A stretch of DNA of 64,000 bases from Climacteris rufus (lineage: Eukaryota; Chordata; Aves; Passeriformes; Climacteridae). The notes under the pieces are model-generated. The model saw only the letters and a list, made by a program, of their open reading frames with translations, did not search any database and was not told the DNA's origin. The stretch lies in contig VZRZ01001922.1 of assembly GCA_013398175.1 (NCBI GenBank), positions 738,667 through 802,666 of the forward strand. The letters are read 5' to 3'. The position numbers and the translations under genes are program-made. Shown here piece by piece: positions 37,195 through 47,312 of the stretch; the stretch's first letter is position 1, and every line of letters begins with the position of its first letter.

Positions 37195-37260
37195 ACAACA
37201 AAGGTCCTGAAGAATGGGCTTGTTGCTGGCCATGCCTACACAATAACTGGTATTAGAAAG
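37195..37260 (+). pseudogene. CAPN14: CAPN14 former exon 6 (active-site histidine)
   Basis: A 66-bp exon encoding TTKVLKNGLVAGHAYTITGI then RK. The GHAY motif contains the catalytic His codon CAT at 37231-37233. Phase 0 on both sides, with acceptor TATACAG and donor GTAAGA. Confidence 0.94.
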
Positions 37261-38633
37261 GTAAGACTGGCCCAAATGTCCTGGGTCCAGATTAATTTGG
37301 ATATCAGTAATTTTTATTGCAGTCATAGGTACAACCATTGATCAGTTCAACTATAGTATCTCCTCCCCAATGCTCTTTTCTTAGACTAAGGCTAAAAGAG
37401 ACTGTGTGCTTTGTTAAGATTCACTTTCTAGTGTGTCCATTTTAGTATGGAGGTCCTGATGTAAAGGACAATGGTTATGGATCAGCTTATCTCTAAGGGT
37501 AGGAATGATTCACAGGGCTCTGCTGAAAGCATCACCTAGAAATGCATTTTAGCTGTTAAGGATGAGAGGACTGGCTTTTGGGGCTACTGGAAGGATGTAC
37601 TGAAACTTGGGGATGTTCTTTTTACTTTGGGTAAATAGCCTTCCTCTGAAATCAGAGAGGCTATAGATAAGTAAAAATGTAAGGGCCAAATTATGAAAAC
37701 CTGCAGATAGAAATGTGAGTCAAGGGTGGAGTAAGGGAACTGAACTTTTCTCCTGTGCAGAGGGTGCATGTAGACCCCACTAAGCTGCAGAAGTACTATT
37801 GGGAGGCCCCTTAAAGCATTTAGCTAGAGGTAAAGGACAATGAAATAATAAGTCCCAAAGAGAGGGAGAAAGCTCAAGCTTTTTCCTCCTTAATTGGTGG
37901 ATAACTGTCTTGTCCAGCCTCAAGAACAGATTAACAAGGATGGCAAAGGACTTAGTGGAGCTTTGGACATGTTGGTGAAAGCACGTTCAGTACCTCAGAC
38001 AAAAGATACTTGGAAGGGCAGAAGAGATTTATGAGCTGCATATGCACATCTCTGTCTCCCACAGGAGGAGCAGGAGGGGTTTAGGTGTTGAGTTTTCCAG
38101 CAATGTGTCTGTGAGCCTGGCTCCTCTGACGAGATGAAGAGCCAGGCAGCATTAAGGGACTGACCAAGCATGTGGAAACAGTGTGAAGTCAGCTGTTCTG
38201 CTGTGTGCTGCCAGCAAAGCCCCTGGTTGGCCTGGCTCACTCTCCTGCCACTATGGCATCCCAGTTCAGGAGGCATTAATCTGTGTGGTCACACATGTGG
38301 GGCTGCATTGTGCTATGCCATTGCACTGGGGGAGGCTTGGCTTTCACATGAGTAGAAAATGAGCAGATATTGGAAAGGAAGAGGAATTTACAGTCAAGCC
38401 TCTAGATTAGGAGTCTGTGATGTCTCAGTTTTCAGTTTAGAATGTAAGATGAAGCACCTTAATCTTTTTGTTGCTGGCATTCAGAGTTGCACATTCAAAG
38501 ATTTTTATCATCATACTTGCTGGCATCTATGAGAACAAACAAAATAATTGTTAATATCTGACATAGTACAATGATATAAACCAGATGAGAACTGCTGAGA
38601 CCTTGGTAAGCACAGTGTTACTGTTTCCTGCAG

Positions 38634-38719
38634 GTGACCTGTAAATATGGACCAGAAAACCTAGTGAGACTGAGAAATCCATGGGAAAAAATTGAATGGA
38701 AAGGAGACTGGAGTAACAG
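38634..38719 (+). pseudogene. CAPN14: CAPN14 former exon 7 (active-site asparagine)
   Basis: An 86-bp exon, standard for calpains. It encodes VTCKYGPENLVRLRNPWEKI then EWKGDWSN. The catalytic Asn of RNPW is AAT at 38676-38678. The acceptor is TTTCCTGCAG and the donor GTGAGT. The residue after RNPW is Glu where calpains usually have Gly. Confidence 0.95.
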
Positions 38720-39994
38720 GTGAGTTTAAAAAAGGAAAGGTGTGACACTGAGCAGAGAAAAGGTTTCTTGGAGGAAAGATGCTGCCATCTTCAGGCATGA
38801 ATTAATGTCGAGGGAAACAGTAAGATAACAGTAGCTTGCACAGACCTTCTGGTGTCAAAGCAATGACTCCACAGATTTATATGTCTACAACAGATAATGC
38901 TTGTGTAGTTGGGTTCATTTCACACATGCAGCTTCAACAAGATCTGTTCTGCTTTTCCATTCACTAAATGCCAGACGAAACATAATATGAACACGAGAGG
39001 CTGACCACATTGCTGTGATCTGAGTAGCATGCAGAGGGACAGAGAGTTGTGCAGGAGGCTCTAAAAAAAGAGCATGTTTCAGAACACACAGTCATTTATC
39101 CTGGGAGGCCCCATGACAAGTCCTCCACAGGCTCCAAAATGTTGGAGTTGGGTGGTTATGAAGGAGTCCTCTGTCCTGGCTGTTTGGGGAAATGCAATTG
39201 GGTATGAGATCACAGGAAACAACTAGTGAGGCAAATGGGCTCTAGATTTGCATCTACCTGGGGTTTTTTTTATTTGGTTTTTTTTTTTTTTTTTTAAATT
39301 GGGATCAATAAAAGACTGTGGTTTGCATTCTAGACCATGGGCAACTGTAAACTTGTGTCCTGTTCATCTTCAAAGTGGAACATGTTTCTTCCTTCCAAGC
39401 TTCACTTCATTCCCTGCACAGACTGTTTGCTGAGGCTCAGGGGGTAGAAAGGAGAGTACAGAGGTTATTGGGAATGTGAATGACTTTCACCTTGTCTGCA
39501 GAGCAGTAACTTCTCTGATGCATGTCTGTCACATAATGACAACACACGAGCTGTTCTGCTGAAGAGCATAACGAGCACCATACTGTAGGCCTGCCTTTGA
39601 AACGACTCCCAGCTGCCTCTTGGGCTGTCCTAGTCATTCATTCATTATGCCAAACACTCTTCCTATTATGTCTCTTTTGACAGAAAATTAACCAACAAAG
39701 CAGGTATAGATTTTTGTATTTTAAGTACTTGTAAGCTGCGTGCTCAAGTGAAGGGACTGGCTGATGGAAATGGAGCATTTTTGGCTTCTGGTGGGAAAAT
39801 ATGGAACCATTTAGCACCATATCATGAGACCCAGAGAGGTCATGGATTGTCTTCTGTGGCTGAAGGCATACTGGGGGATAAGCATGGATATTTGTGGGGA
39901 CAGGGATTTGACCTCTTTTTATAGAGGAAAGCTATGTCCTCTGCCTTGAATTTGAGGCCACATTTGATTAGTTACCCCATGTTTTTCCCCTTAG

Positions 39995-40069
39995 CTCTTA
40001 CAAGTGGGAGCTGCTGAGCCCGAAGGAGAAGATTTTGCTGAGGAAAAAGAAGGAGGATGGAGAATTCTG
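39995..40069 (+). pseudogene. CAPN14: CAPN14 former exon 8
   Basis: A 75-bp exon encoding SYKWELLSPKEKILLRKKKE then DGEF, matching the human CAPN14 SKWELLSPKEKILL segment. It begins by completing an Arg codon and ends TG|, to be completed as Trp by exon 9. The donor GTAATG is weak but GT-containing. Confidence 0.92.
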
Positions 40070-40342
40070 GTAATGGCACAGTGTTGCTTTTCCCCTCTCT
40101 GCCAGTAGCCCTGGGCTGCACCTGGAGCTGAAGCAGTCCATTGCCACTTAAGCCAAGGCATAGGTGATGAGCTTTGTAGAAGCCCATGCTCCTCTCAGCT
40201 TGATGCTGTGAGAAGCAGTAGCTGTGCTGACACGGATGCACTGTTCTTCAGTGCAGGAATGAGGGAGAAGCACGACATTGCCAGTTCTCCCGGGGCTGCT
40301 GGAGATAAAGGGCAGCTTTCAGGAGGTTTTGTCCTGTTGTCC

Positions 40343-40400
<58 letters not shown>

Positions 40401-40754
40401 AAGTCTTCGGGAAGCGCTTGCTTGCCTGTTTGTCCGGGGTTTCTCCACAGCTTTTGCCACGAGGTGGCAATGTTGCCGCCCTCTAATTTCACTGCATTCC
40501 CTTTGATGGCAAGATTATTTTATTCTCTGTGCTGCTATCCTTTGCTGAAGTTTTTAATCGTGCATTTGCTGCTCCTACATGCTGCTGTTGAAGCAGACGC
40601 TCTCCTCTTTACTGCCTAATAAAATATGAGCATTACCATATGTAACACAGAATGGTGCAGCTTCGAAGTTCCCTGCTCCCTTTTCTTTTTTTTTATAAGC
40701 CATATGGACTAAACTAAACTGCTGACACGATGTCTCTTGGCACTCTTTTCCCAG
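40070..40754 (+). other. CAPN14: CAPN14 intron 8 with GC-rich patch and poly-T
   Basis: Intron with an unusual composition: a 53-base T homopolymer at 40347-40399 flanked by sequence with about ten CpGs between 40230 and 40600. I recognise no exon or transposon family in it. Confidence 0.7.
40347..40399. repeat. Poly-T tract (53 bases)
   Basis: Uninterrupted run of about 53 T. On the minus strand it is a poly-A run, but the sequence before it there has no AATAAA signal at the expected distance, and no target-site duplication was seen. The exact length may be affected by sequencing. Confidence 0.95.
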
Positions 40755-40918
40755 GACATCTCTGCAAGATTTTAAGATTCATTTTGTAGATCTGATGATC
40801 TGTAAATTAACTCCAGACCTGATGAGCCAGGAAGATGGGAAAAAGTGGACGTACTCCCTGAAGAATAGGAGATGGGTTAAAGGAAGTACAGCAGGAGGAA
40901 GCCTGGGATTCTGTAATG
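40755..40918 (+). pseudogene. CAPN14: CAPN14 former exon 9
   Basis: Encodes TSLQDFKIHFVDLMICKLTP, DLMSQEDGKKWTYSLKNRRW and VKGSTAGGSLGFCN. The STAGG motif at the protease core/domain III boundary is intact. The acceptor is TTTTCCCAG and the donor GTGAGG. No internal stop. Confidence 0.95.
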
Positions 40919-41607
40919 GTGAGGGGTGCTCTTTTGGATGACTACGACTTTGGGATACTCTGCTGACTCAGTTAGCAGCTCCTTATAACCTCTTAACATA
41001 AAATTGATAACAGAAACATGTGCTTCTTGTTTAAGGCCTTACACAAACATCAGAAATAAGCAGCTGAAGGACTTTGACTAGCTTCTGCTATCACAGAAGA
41101 TGCATTGCTTGCAAACATAGGGCAGTGGGCTGATTATAGCATGAAACGAGCTTTAGGATCCCAGGATCAGTTGCCAACACTGATCTGCTCTGGGGCATTA
41201 AACTTGACTGTTAAGATTTGCATCCTCAGCATCTCCAGGGAGTGGTGTTTTAAGTAAAGTGAACAGGAAACACAGAGGTTCAGCTTTTCTGGAAGCAGAG
41301 CAGGTGGGGTCTGAAGTCAGGTGGTCCATACACCAGAGATGAGAGAGGGATAGTGATACATTTATAAACAAAATGAACTTTTAGTTGCATGTAAGCAGAA
41401 AGTAGTTCCTTGTTCCTGGGTTTTTCTCCTGTCTTTGATAGTAGTTGCACTGCTAAACTTGTGAACTGCACTCTAAAATCAAATTCCTGAGAGGTCTGGA
41501 GATCCAACCTGTGACCTATTCGGTTCAGTGCCAGGCATCATGTAGGAAGCTGGCAATCAATTTTGTGATGGAAGATGACATCAAAATGTTTTTCTTGTTT
41601 TACTTAG

Positions 41608-41771
41608 ACAACTTTTGGATGAACCCTCAGTACTGGCTGAATGTTTTACCAGCTGAAGACAGTAAGAAAGACCCAGGTTCATGCAATGTGGTTATATCCC
41701 TCATGCAGAAACACAGCAGCAAACACCAGAACTGAGCTCCTTACCTTTTCATTGGATTTTTGCTCTACAAG
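41608..41771 (+). pseudogene. CAPN14: CAPN14 former exon 10 (start of domain III), in-frame TGA
   Basis: Encodes NFWMNPQYWLNVLPAEDSKK, then DPGSCNVVISLMQKHSSKHQ-N. TGA follows at 41733-41735, and the frame continues APYLFIGFLLYK to a GTGTGA donor. In human CAPN14 the aligned residue is Arg within RKRKPLLAIGFYLYR, so a CGA-to-TGA change is the simplest explanation. The alignment on both sides has no gap. Confidence 0.92.
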
Positions 41772-43465
41772 GTGTGAAGAATTGCTTTGCTTTTCTTGCT
41801 TTCACCAAATAGGAGAAATTCCAGATCCTGTAAGTTGTAGTGGTAGGAGAACTTCCAGATCCTGTAAGTTGTAGTGGTCTGCAGACCAAGAGTTTTGTTC
41901 TGTGCAGGGTGGTCTGTGCTCTTTCCTCCTGCCTGTGCCCAGTCTCCTCTCACATCAGGGCTAGGCTCCCTAGGGCTCTGTGCCGCCCTGCTGCCTCTCC
42001 AGTGTGCTGTGTCACCCTGCAGAGCAGTGAGAAGTGCCTTTTGCTTCAAAGCACATTGGGCTTTATTCTGCTGCCTCTGAGAGTATGTGCAACAGCTGGG
42101 AGAGGGTGCCAGGAGTCCTCTTCTTTTGGGGCAGGAAGAGTTCCTGCCCTCAAGTTATTGCCACCCATGGTGAAATTGTGCCTGAGAAGTGTTCCTAGTA
42201 TGTTATGGCAGCTGCCCAGGTGTGCATACTGCTAGCTCCCTCTGTATCCAGGGGTCAGTGCATATCACTAGAAGGAGTGAGAGTTTCCTTAATTCTCTGC
42301 TTATCAGAGTGCATTGGGAGCCACTCTTCTCCCTTGAACAGAGCCACAGGTCTTGTTGCTGCTGTGAGCTTGCAGAGTTATGGAGGGGTGACTGTGGGGA
42401 AGGGTTTTCGGGTGGAGGGGCTGAGGTTTCTGAAAGCAAAGACCCCAGATGGATGTTTGTAGCTGCTCTGCTTCCCAGGAATGACATGACTGTGTTTTGT
42501 GAGACACTTGTCTGACAGATGCTCTGTTTCTGTTCTTCCTGCAGGTGGGCCTACAGGTGTGTCCCTTGTCACCACTGCTGTCTGACATTACACTCTTTTC
42601 TGCAAATGGGGACAAGGATAGTTCTTCTGTCTTTGTGACTGACCCACCAGGCATTGTCTTATCTGTGAGAGGACTATGTTGAACAGGGAGTCTTTATTTT
42701 TCAGAAGTTATTGATCTTAAGACAATGACTTTAAAATCTTTACAGTACTTGATTCATATTTACTAAGCAGGGCTATTACAATAGTGAGATTATTAAAATA
42801 TGTTGACTTTCTGCAGAGAAGTGATTGGTGAGTTATGATTCTGTCCTTTACTCAGTGGAAGGTACAGACCTTCATGTAATCATGTAATCATTACCTTCAG
42901 TAATCATGATTTGCATTGAGATTAGAGCCTATTTCTGTTACTCTTCATGTAACTCCTATATGAACCAGGCATGCTAAGCTTTGAGGCAGCATCATGTTTT
43001 CAGCAGTGCCTGTGCTTTTAATTATATTAGCAGAGGTGGCAGTGTGTCTGTGAAAGAGAGAGAGAGATGCTTAGTACAAGGGTTTCAATTAATCTGCAGT
43101 GCTGTTCCCCAAAGCCCTTCAGGTCAAGTGACTTTGCTCAAGGTCATGCAGTAAATTCTGTTTGGGATTAGAGCTTTGGATGTCCTTTTCCTTCCATTTT
43201 CTCTAATAGCTGGAGATAGTGTACCATATTTCATTCTATATTACATGCCTGCAGGGAGCTCATATTGGATTTTCTGAGACTAGTAGAATCCATCCTGTTG
43301 CCTCATATTTTTATCATCATAAATGATACATCTTCTCAAGTGGGCGTAAAGTTTCACAAAAGCTTTGGGACCTGAGTCCTCTCAAGTGAGGGGGAATTTT
43401 GTGAGAGTTCATTTTTCTGGGAGATGTTCAATGATTCCCAAAACCAATTTTTTTTCTTCCTCCAG
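41772..43465 (+). other. CAPN14: Region where CAPN14 domain III exons are missing
   Basis: Between former exon 10 and the first EF-hand exon found, a calpain should have exons for most of the C2-like domain III (PGxYxxVP and RVFS-type motifs) and a 58-bp exon. I searched all plus-strand frames for these motifs and found none. The interval is only 1.7 kb and contains a 34-bp tandem duplication. The exons are deleted or diverged beyond recognition by eye. Confidence 0.6.
41811..41878. repeat. 34-bp tandem duplication
   Basis: Units 41811-41844 and 41845-41878 differ at one base (AAATT versus AACTT). Each unit contains CCTGTAAGTT, a strong 5' splice-site-like sequence, a few tens of bases after the real exon 10 donor. 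Confidence 0.95.
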
Positions 43466-43530
43466 ATTTCCAGAGTTTTCACCTGAGTTTCAGTCTGGAT
43501 TCCTGCCAGGGTATCTTGGGACTCCTGGAT
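43466..43530 (+). pseudogene. CAPN14: CAPN14 former 65-bp EF-hand exon
   Basis: The length is exactly the calpain-typical 65 bp. In phase 2 it encodes FQSFHLSFSLDSCQGILGLL then D, matching human CAPN14 FSLEACQGILALLD. The acceptor is TTCTTCCTCCAG and the donor GTATCC. The frame is open. Confidence 0.9.
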
Positions 43531-43918
43531 GTATCCTTGTCAAGAGTGATACTTCTGACTCGTATAATACTCCACTGGAGCATTACTTCTTAGGGCAGAC
43601 TGGGTATTACTGATTTCTTTACCACCAGGACATGGCCCTGCTTATTGAACTTCTCACCCTCCATAATAACACTTCAGCTGTGACAGAAATCAGCAGTCAG
43701 GTTTCCACTGACTTCAGTGGCAGGAGGATCAAGTCTGTAAATAGGCACGTGGGCTAAGAAATCATTGTCCTCATTATAATTGCATGGATGCTAGAGTGGC
43801 TATAAGTTTTTGGGTTGTTTGGGGTTTTGGTTTTTTTTTCCTTCTTTTTTTTTAATACATGTAATGGGTGGTCTCTAATGTTTAATTGAAATGTTTTGAC
43901 CTTAATTCTCCCACTAAG

Positions 43919-43987
43919 CTGAATGCCACTGGCACACTGAGTATCCAGGAATTCAGCGTCCTGTGGAAAAGGCTGCTTTTCTATTTG
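43919..43987 (+). pseudogene. CAPN14: CAPN14 former 69-bp EF-hand exon
   Basis: Exactly 69 bp, in phase 0, encoding LNATGTLSIQEFSVLWKRLL then FYL. It matches the human LNASGTMSIQEFRDLWKQLKLSQ segment (EF-hand loop and exiting helix). The acceptor is CCACTAAG, the donor GTATGA. The last residues (FYL for LSQ) have drifted. Confidence 0.92.
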
Positions 43988-44094
43988 GTATGACAACAAT
44001 TTCTATGCCCTCTTGCAATACCTCCCTACTCACAGTCCCTTTGGTTGTTTTTTGGATGGTTTGGTTTGTTTAAAAATACTCCCTCACCCCACAG

Positions 44095-44173
44095 GAAGTT
44101 TTCCAGAAGAGAGACACTAAGAGATCAGGAAAGCTTGACCTTGTGGAACTGCATGCAGCTGTACAGGAGACAC
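44095..44173 (+). pseudogene. CAPN14: CAPN14 former 79-bp EF-hand exon, donor site lost
   Basis: Encodes EVFQKRDTKRSGKLDLVELH then AAVQET, a calpain EF-hand with the D-x-x-x-S-G-x-L loop. Counting the family-typical 79 bp places the exon end at 44173. The following bases are ATGAGC instead of the expected GTGAGC, so the 5' splice site is destroyed. The acceptor ACCCCACAG is intact. Confidence 0.88.
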
Positions 44174-45281
44174 ATGAGCCTTTAGCACACTTTGGCAAGT
44201 CTCACCCTCTTGCACATGAAAGCTGAAAAAAGCCCAGGGCTGGGAAACACCTTGATAATTGTGTGGAGAGCCCAGAAGAAGTGAAAAGCATGATAGTCTG
44301 CATGGTCTTGGCTATCTCTTCTTCCTTCTTTAGCTGGGTAAACAAAATCTGAAAATTATTTTGCCATGGGATGAGCTGCTCAATCTTTGTCCCAGTGTGG
44401 TCTTGTACTGATGTATCTGCCTATTTCAGACCCAATTTTTAAATCCCTTCCTGTGCATTGCTAATTGAGTTTTAAAAGATTGTGTGGGGTGGTGGGGATG
44501 CATGCAGGAGGCCAGGTCTAGCTCATATTAAATTGCTACTTCTGCTTAAGGCAACAGCTCCGGGAACAAACCTGGAAGTGTGGGACTGGCATGGAGGCAA
44601 TACTGGTGCCAGACTTCACTAACGCAATGTCTGAAGCTCAGTCTAGAAATGGAAGATGATATATATGGGTCCAAATACTGGACCAAGCTCTGTTGCTATT
44701 ACTGGGGGTTGTGTGGAGGCTGGTGCTCAGTCTTGTGGCTTCTTTGGCATGTTTACACCTTAAATATCATTCCTCTTTTTGGTGCATGTTCACCTAGTTC
44801 ATCTGAGTCAGTGAAAGCACAGTGAGAAACTCAGGCAGACCTCTGCTAAAGCTAATTAAAATCCCAGACCATGAATAGAAAATGCTTTTATTCCTTGCAA
44901 ATGCTACTGCTACTTGACATAGGGACTGATGCTTTCTGCATGAGCTTCCTCTGGATTTTTTTTTCATCTCCTTTCCTACCCTCTTGGGAATATTGCTCTA
45001 AAACCTAGCTATTACTATTACCCTCCTATCCCATGAGCAAAGGAGGCCTATTTTATTCCATTTTATTCCAACTCTGGAAGGACTGTAAGTATAGGGGAGC
45101 AGACCTGAACCCTTTTTAAATTTGGAGGAGATTCTTCATGTAGAGGTCTCATCTGGGCTGGCTAATATTTGATTATCTTAGGCCAGGCTTGAAAAACAAA
45201 GCTGTTGGAGAAGGGATGAAGACCACTCAGGTGTGCCATCTCATTCTGTTTTCCTTTTTTTCTTCTCCCCATATAATGAAG

Positions 45282-45398
45282 GCATTTCACTCAGCAATGA
45301 AGTCTGTAATTTGATGGCAATCAGATATGGTGACCCTGACTTACAGATCAGCTTTGAGAGCTTTGTTTGCTTCACGCTTCGAGTGGAGATCATGGGAG
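45282..45398 (+). pseudogene. CAPN14: CAPN14 former 117-bp EF-hand exon
   Basis: Exactly 117 bp. It encodes ISLSNEVCNLMAIRYGDPDL, then QISFESFVCFTLRVEIMG, aligned with the human LSDDVCQLMLIRYGGPRLQMDF block. The acceptor is ATGAAG after a strong pyrimidine tract and the donor GTGAGG. The frame is open. Confidence 0.93.
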
Positions 45399-46089
45399 GT
45401 GAGGCTGGCGTTCCGTGTCTGGCCAGGCAAGCTGGGCTGCCAGCTAAGCCCTGACCCCTTTCAGGCTGCTCCCACTGGCAGTGGCAAGGTCAAAATTAGC
45501 AGGACTGGATTTCTGAATAAACCAAGAGTAATGAATTTAAAACAGGGGACAGATAGAGAAGTCAAGCTGGCTCTCTGTACCGTCCCACCAGTCCCTTCCT
45601 ACAGTGTCCAAGCTGTACATATCAGAGTGATTTAGCTCCCTGCAGGTTTGCACCAGCCTTCTGTAGGAAGAGGGAGGCAAATTACAGATGAGGACTACTT
45701 GTTTTCCATGAAGAAGACAGACTTGGATTATATCTTGGAATATACCTTGGAATATATCTTTGATGGACTGCAGTTGTGATGATGAGACAGCTGATACTCA
45801 GATCATGCTTAGACACTTTGCACATGTCTCAGAATTGTAGTGGGTCGAGTTGGAACCCCCTACATTTTGAGGCTTCACAGATGGATGGGCACACAGTAAC
45901 ATGCCTGACTGTATTCAGCTACTGCCAGTGTTCCAGCCTTAGGGATCTTCCAGTGACAGAACAGAGAAGCTCACATGCACGTGTGAATAGCCTACAAACT
46001 CTGCCTTTGAGGTTTTTCCTGAGACAGTGCCTTGGCTGTGGTGATCTCTTGGCTATCAAGTTAACGCTCCTCGTTTACGTCTTTTGCAG

Positions 46090-46145
46090 AAGCCTTTCAC
46101 AACTTAACCCAAGATGGCAAAGGGATCTATCTCTGGGAATCTAAG
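46090..46145 (+). pseudogene. CAPN14: CAPN14 former penultimate exon
   Basis: A 56-bp exon encoding AFHNLTQDGKGIYLWESK after completing a Glu codon. Human CAPN14 has VFQNLTQDGKGIYLQK, so the NLTQDGKGIYL stretch is fully conserved. The acceptor is TCTTTTGCAG and the donor GTAAAG. Confidence 0.94.
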
Positions 46146-46425
46146 GTAAAGCCCATTCCCTGACTGCCAAATGCAGGCCCCTTTGCTGCATGTGGCACTG
46201 CATGTTTTGTTCTGTAGCATTAGAAAAGGTCTCTAACTGACCACCTACAGGGAAGGTTACAAACAACCAGGAAGTTCAGGCTTCTAAGTCTTCTGCCTCC
46301 AGAAGGAATAGAAGCCATAATAAAGCAGAATATCTCCAGTGCCCCGTAGTCCAATCCAGGTGAGAGTATGGCAGACCTCTCACAGGGATGGATTATTTCA
46401 ACCCCCTTTCCATGTTATTTTACAG

Positions 46426-46452
46426 TGGATGATGATGACACTTTACTCCTGA
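46426..46452 (+). pseudogene. CAPN14: CAPN14 former terminal coding exon
   Basis: After TATTTTACAG the sequence encodes WMMMTLYS and a TGA stop (46450-46452). Human CAPN14 ends WMMMALYS. The 27-base coding tail is too short for ordinary ORF detection and is recognised only by its sequence and phase-0 junction. No clear polyadenylation signal could be assigned downstream. Confidence 0.9.
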
Positions 46453-47281
46453 AGCAATGCTCTAGAGGAGAGGACAACCAGACCTGTACCAGGATGAGGA
46501 AGGCTGCCTTGTTTCAACTTTCTACTTCATATGAGAAGTCTTTCCCTGAAGCAGACTTCACCTAATAACCACAGACTTGGTGAACTGAAGTCTTACTAGT
46601 GAATGTATTTATTTTGAATCCTCTTTCCCTTCAGACAACCCTTCTGAGGAGAGACCATTGGATACCAACCACTCTGAGTGCACAGTGTGACACCCTGAAG
46701 CATGGTGGCTGAGTTGCTGGGGTCACCTACTTCATGCTGAAGTTATGCTGTTGTTACAGGCATACATTGTGGTTGTGCCCAGAGGCTGTTCTTGGAGATG
46801 GGGCTCTTGAGTCAGGGAGGGAAATGGCCCCTGTCCTGAGTAGTTTGTCACCTGACAGAGGAAATCCCAGTTCTGTAGCTGCTGTGGTAGAGGACTGGAG
46901 TCTGTGTGCTTGTGGGAAAGAAGGGATGGGGATTCACTGCACAATCTTCCCTAACCCTGATTTGGAAAGGTGATTTGCAAGCATTCAAACCATCTTTTTT
47001 GCTTTTATAAGTTAACACAGCCCTATCAAAGTGACCCTAAGTTAGTCTGACCAAGTGATGAGCCAGGCCTCCAGCTGTTTGTTGTATGATGATTGTGTAT
47101 TTATTTTAGAAAAGCAGTGGGTTTTCTCTGCAGACTGAAAAGTACAGTACAGTGAAAAGTAAACTGATCCCATATGGTTTTTAAGTCATCAGAGACTGGC
47201 AGGGAATGGATGTTCACAGTAGCATGATAGGGGAGCTGTCTGGTAAAACATTTGGGTATTTATCAGTTTTTATATAGGGTA

Positions 47282-47284
<3 letters not shown>

Positions 47285-47312
<28 letters not shown>
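47285..47312. repeat. (GT)14 microsatellite
   Basis: Fourteen uninterrupted GT units just downstream of the former CAPN14 gene. Confidence 0.97.

Larger units (their letters stand above)
30936..46452 (+). pseudogene. CAPN14: CAPN14-like calpain gene, disrupted (unitary pseudogene)
   Basis: Sixteen former coding exons align in order with calpain-14, a classical calpain cysteine protease with protease core, C2-like domain III and penta-EF-hand. Exon lengths of 70, 119, 86, 65, 69, 79 and 117 bp match the calpain family pattern. Nearly all splice sites are canonical. The active-site Cys (34320-34322), His in GHAY (37231-37233) and Asn in RNPW (38676-38678) codons are still present. Disruptions are in-frame TGA at 31140-31142, 34323-34325 and 41733-41735, loss of the GT donor after 44173, and no recognisable exons for domain III between 41772 and 43465. 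The position between EHD3 and GALNT14 and the C-terminal W-M-M-M-x-L-Y-S tail single out CAPN14 rather than another calpain. Assembly or sequencing errors at the stops are the main alternative. Confidence 0.88.

Noticed and set aside
40208..40619. ORFs spanning the poly-T run (poly-Phe / poly-Lys translations)
   Set aside because: They are open only because the homopolymer contains no stops.
42541..42660. Possible domain III remnant of CAPN14
   Set aside because: A weak resemblance around Pro-Pro-Gly was considered, but no frame keeps the expected motifs or exon borders.
45051..45070. TTTTATTCCA doubled
   Set aside because: Two copies of a 10-mer in AT-rich DNA is ordinary slippage; not informative.
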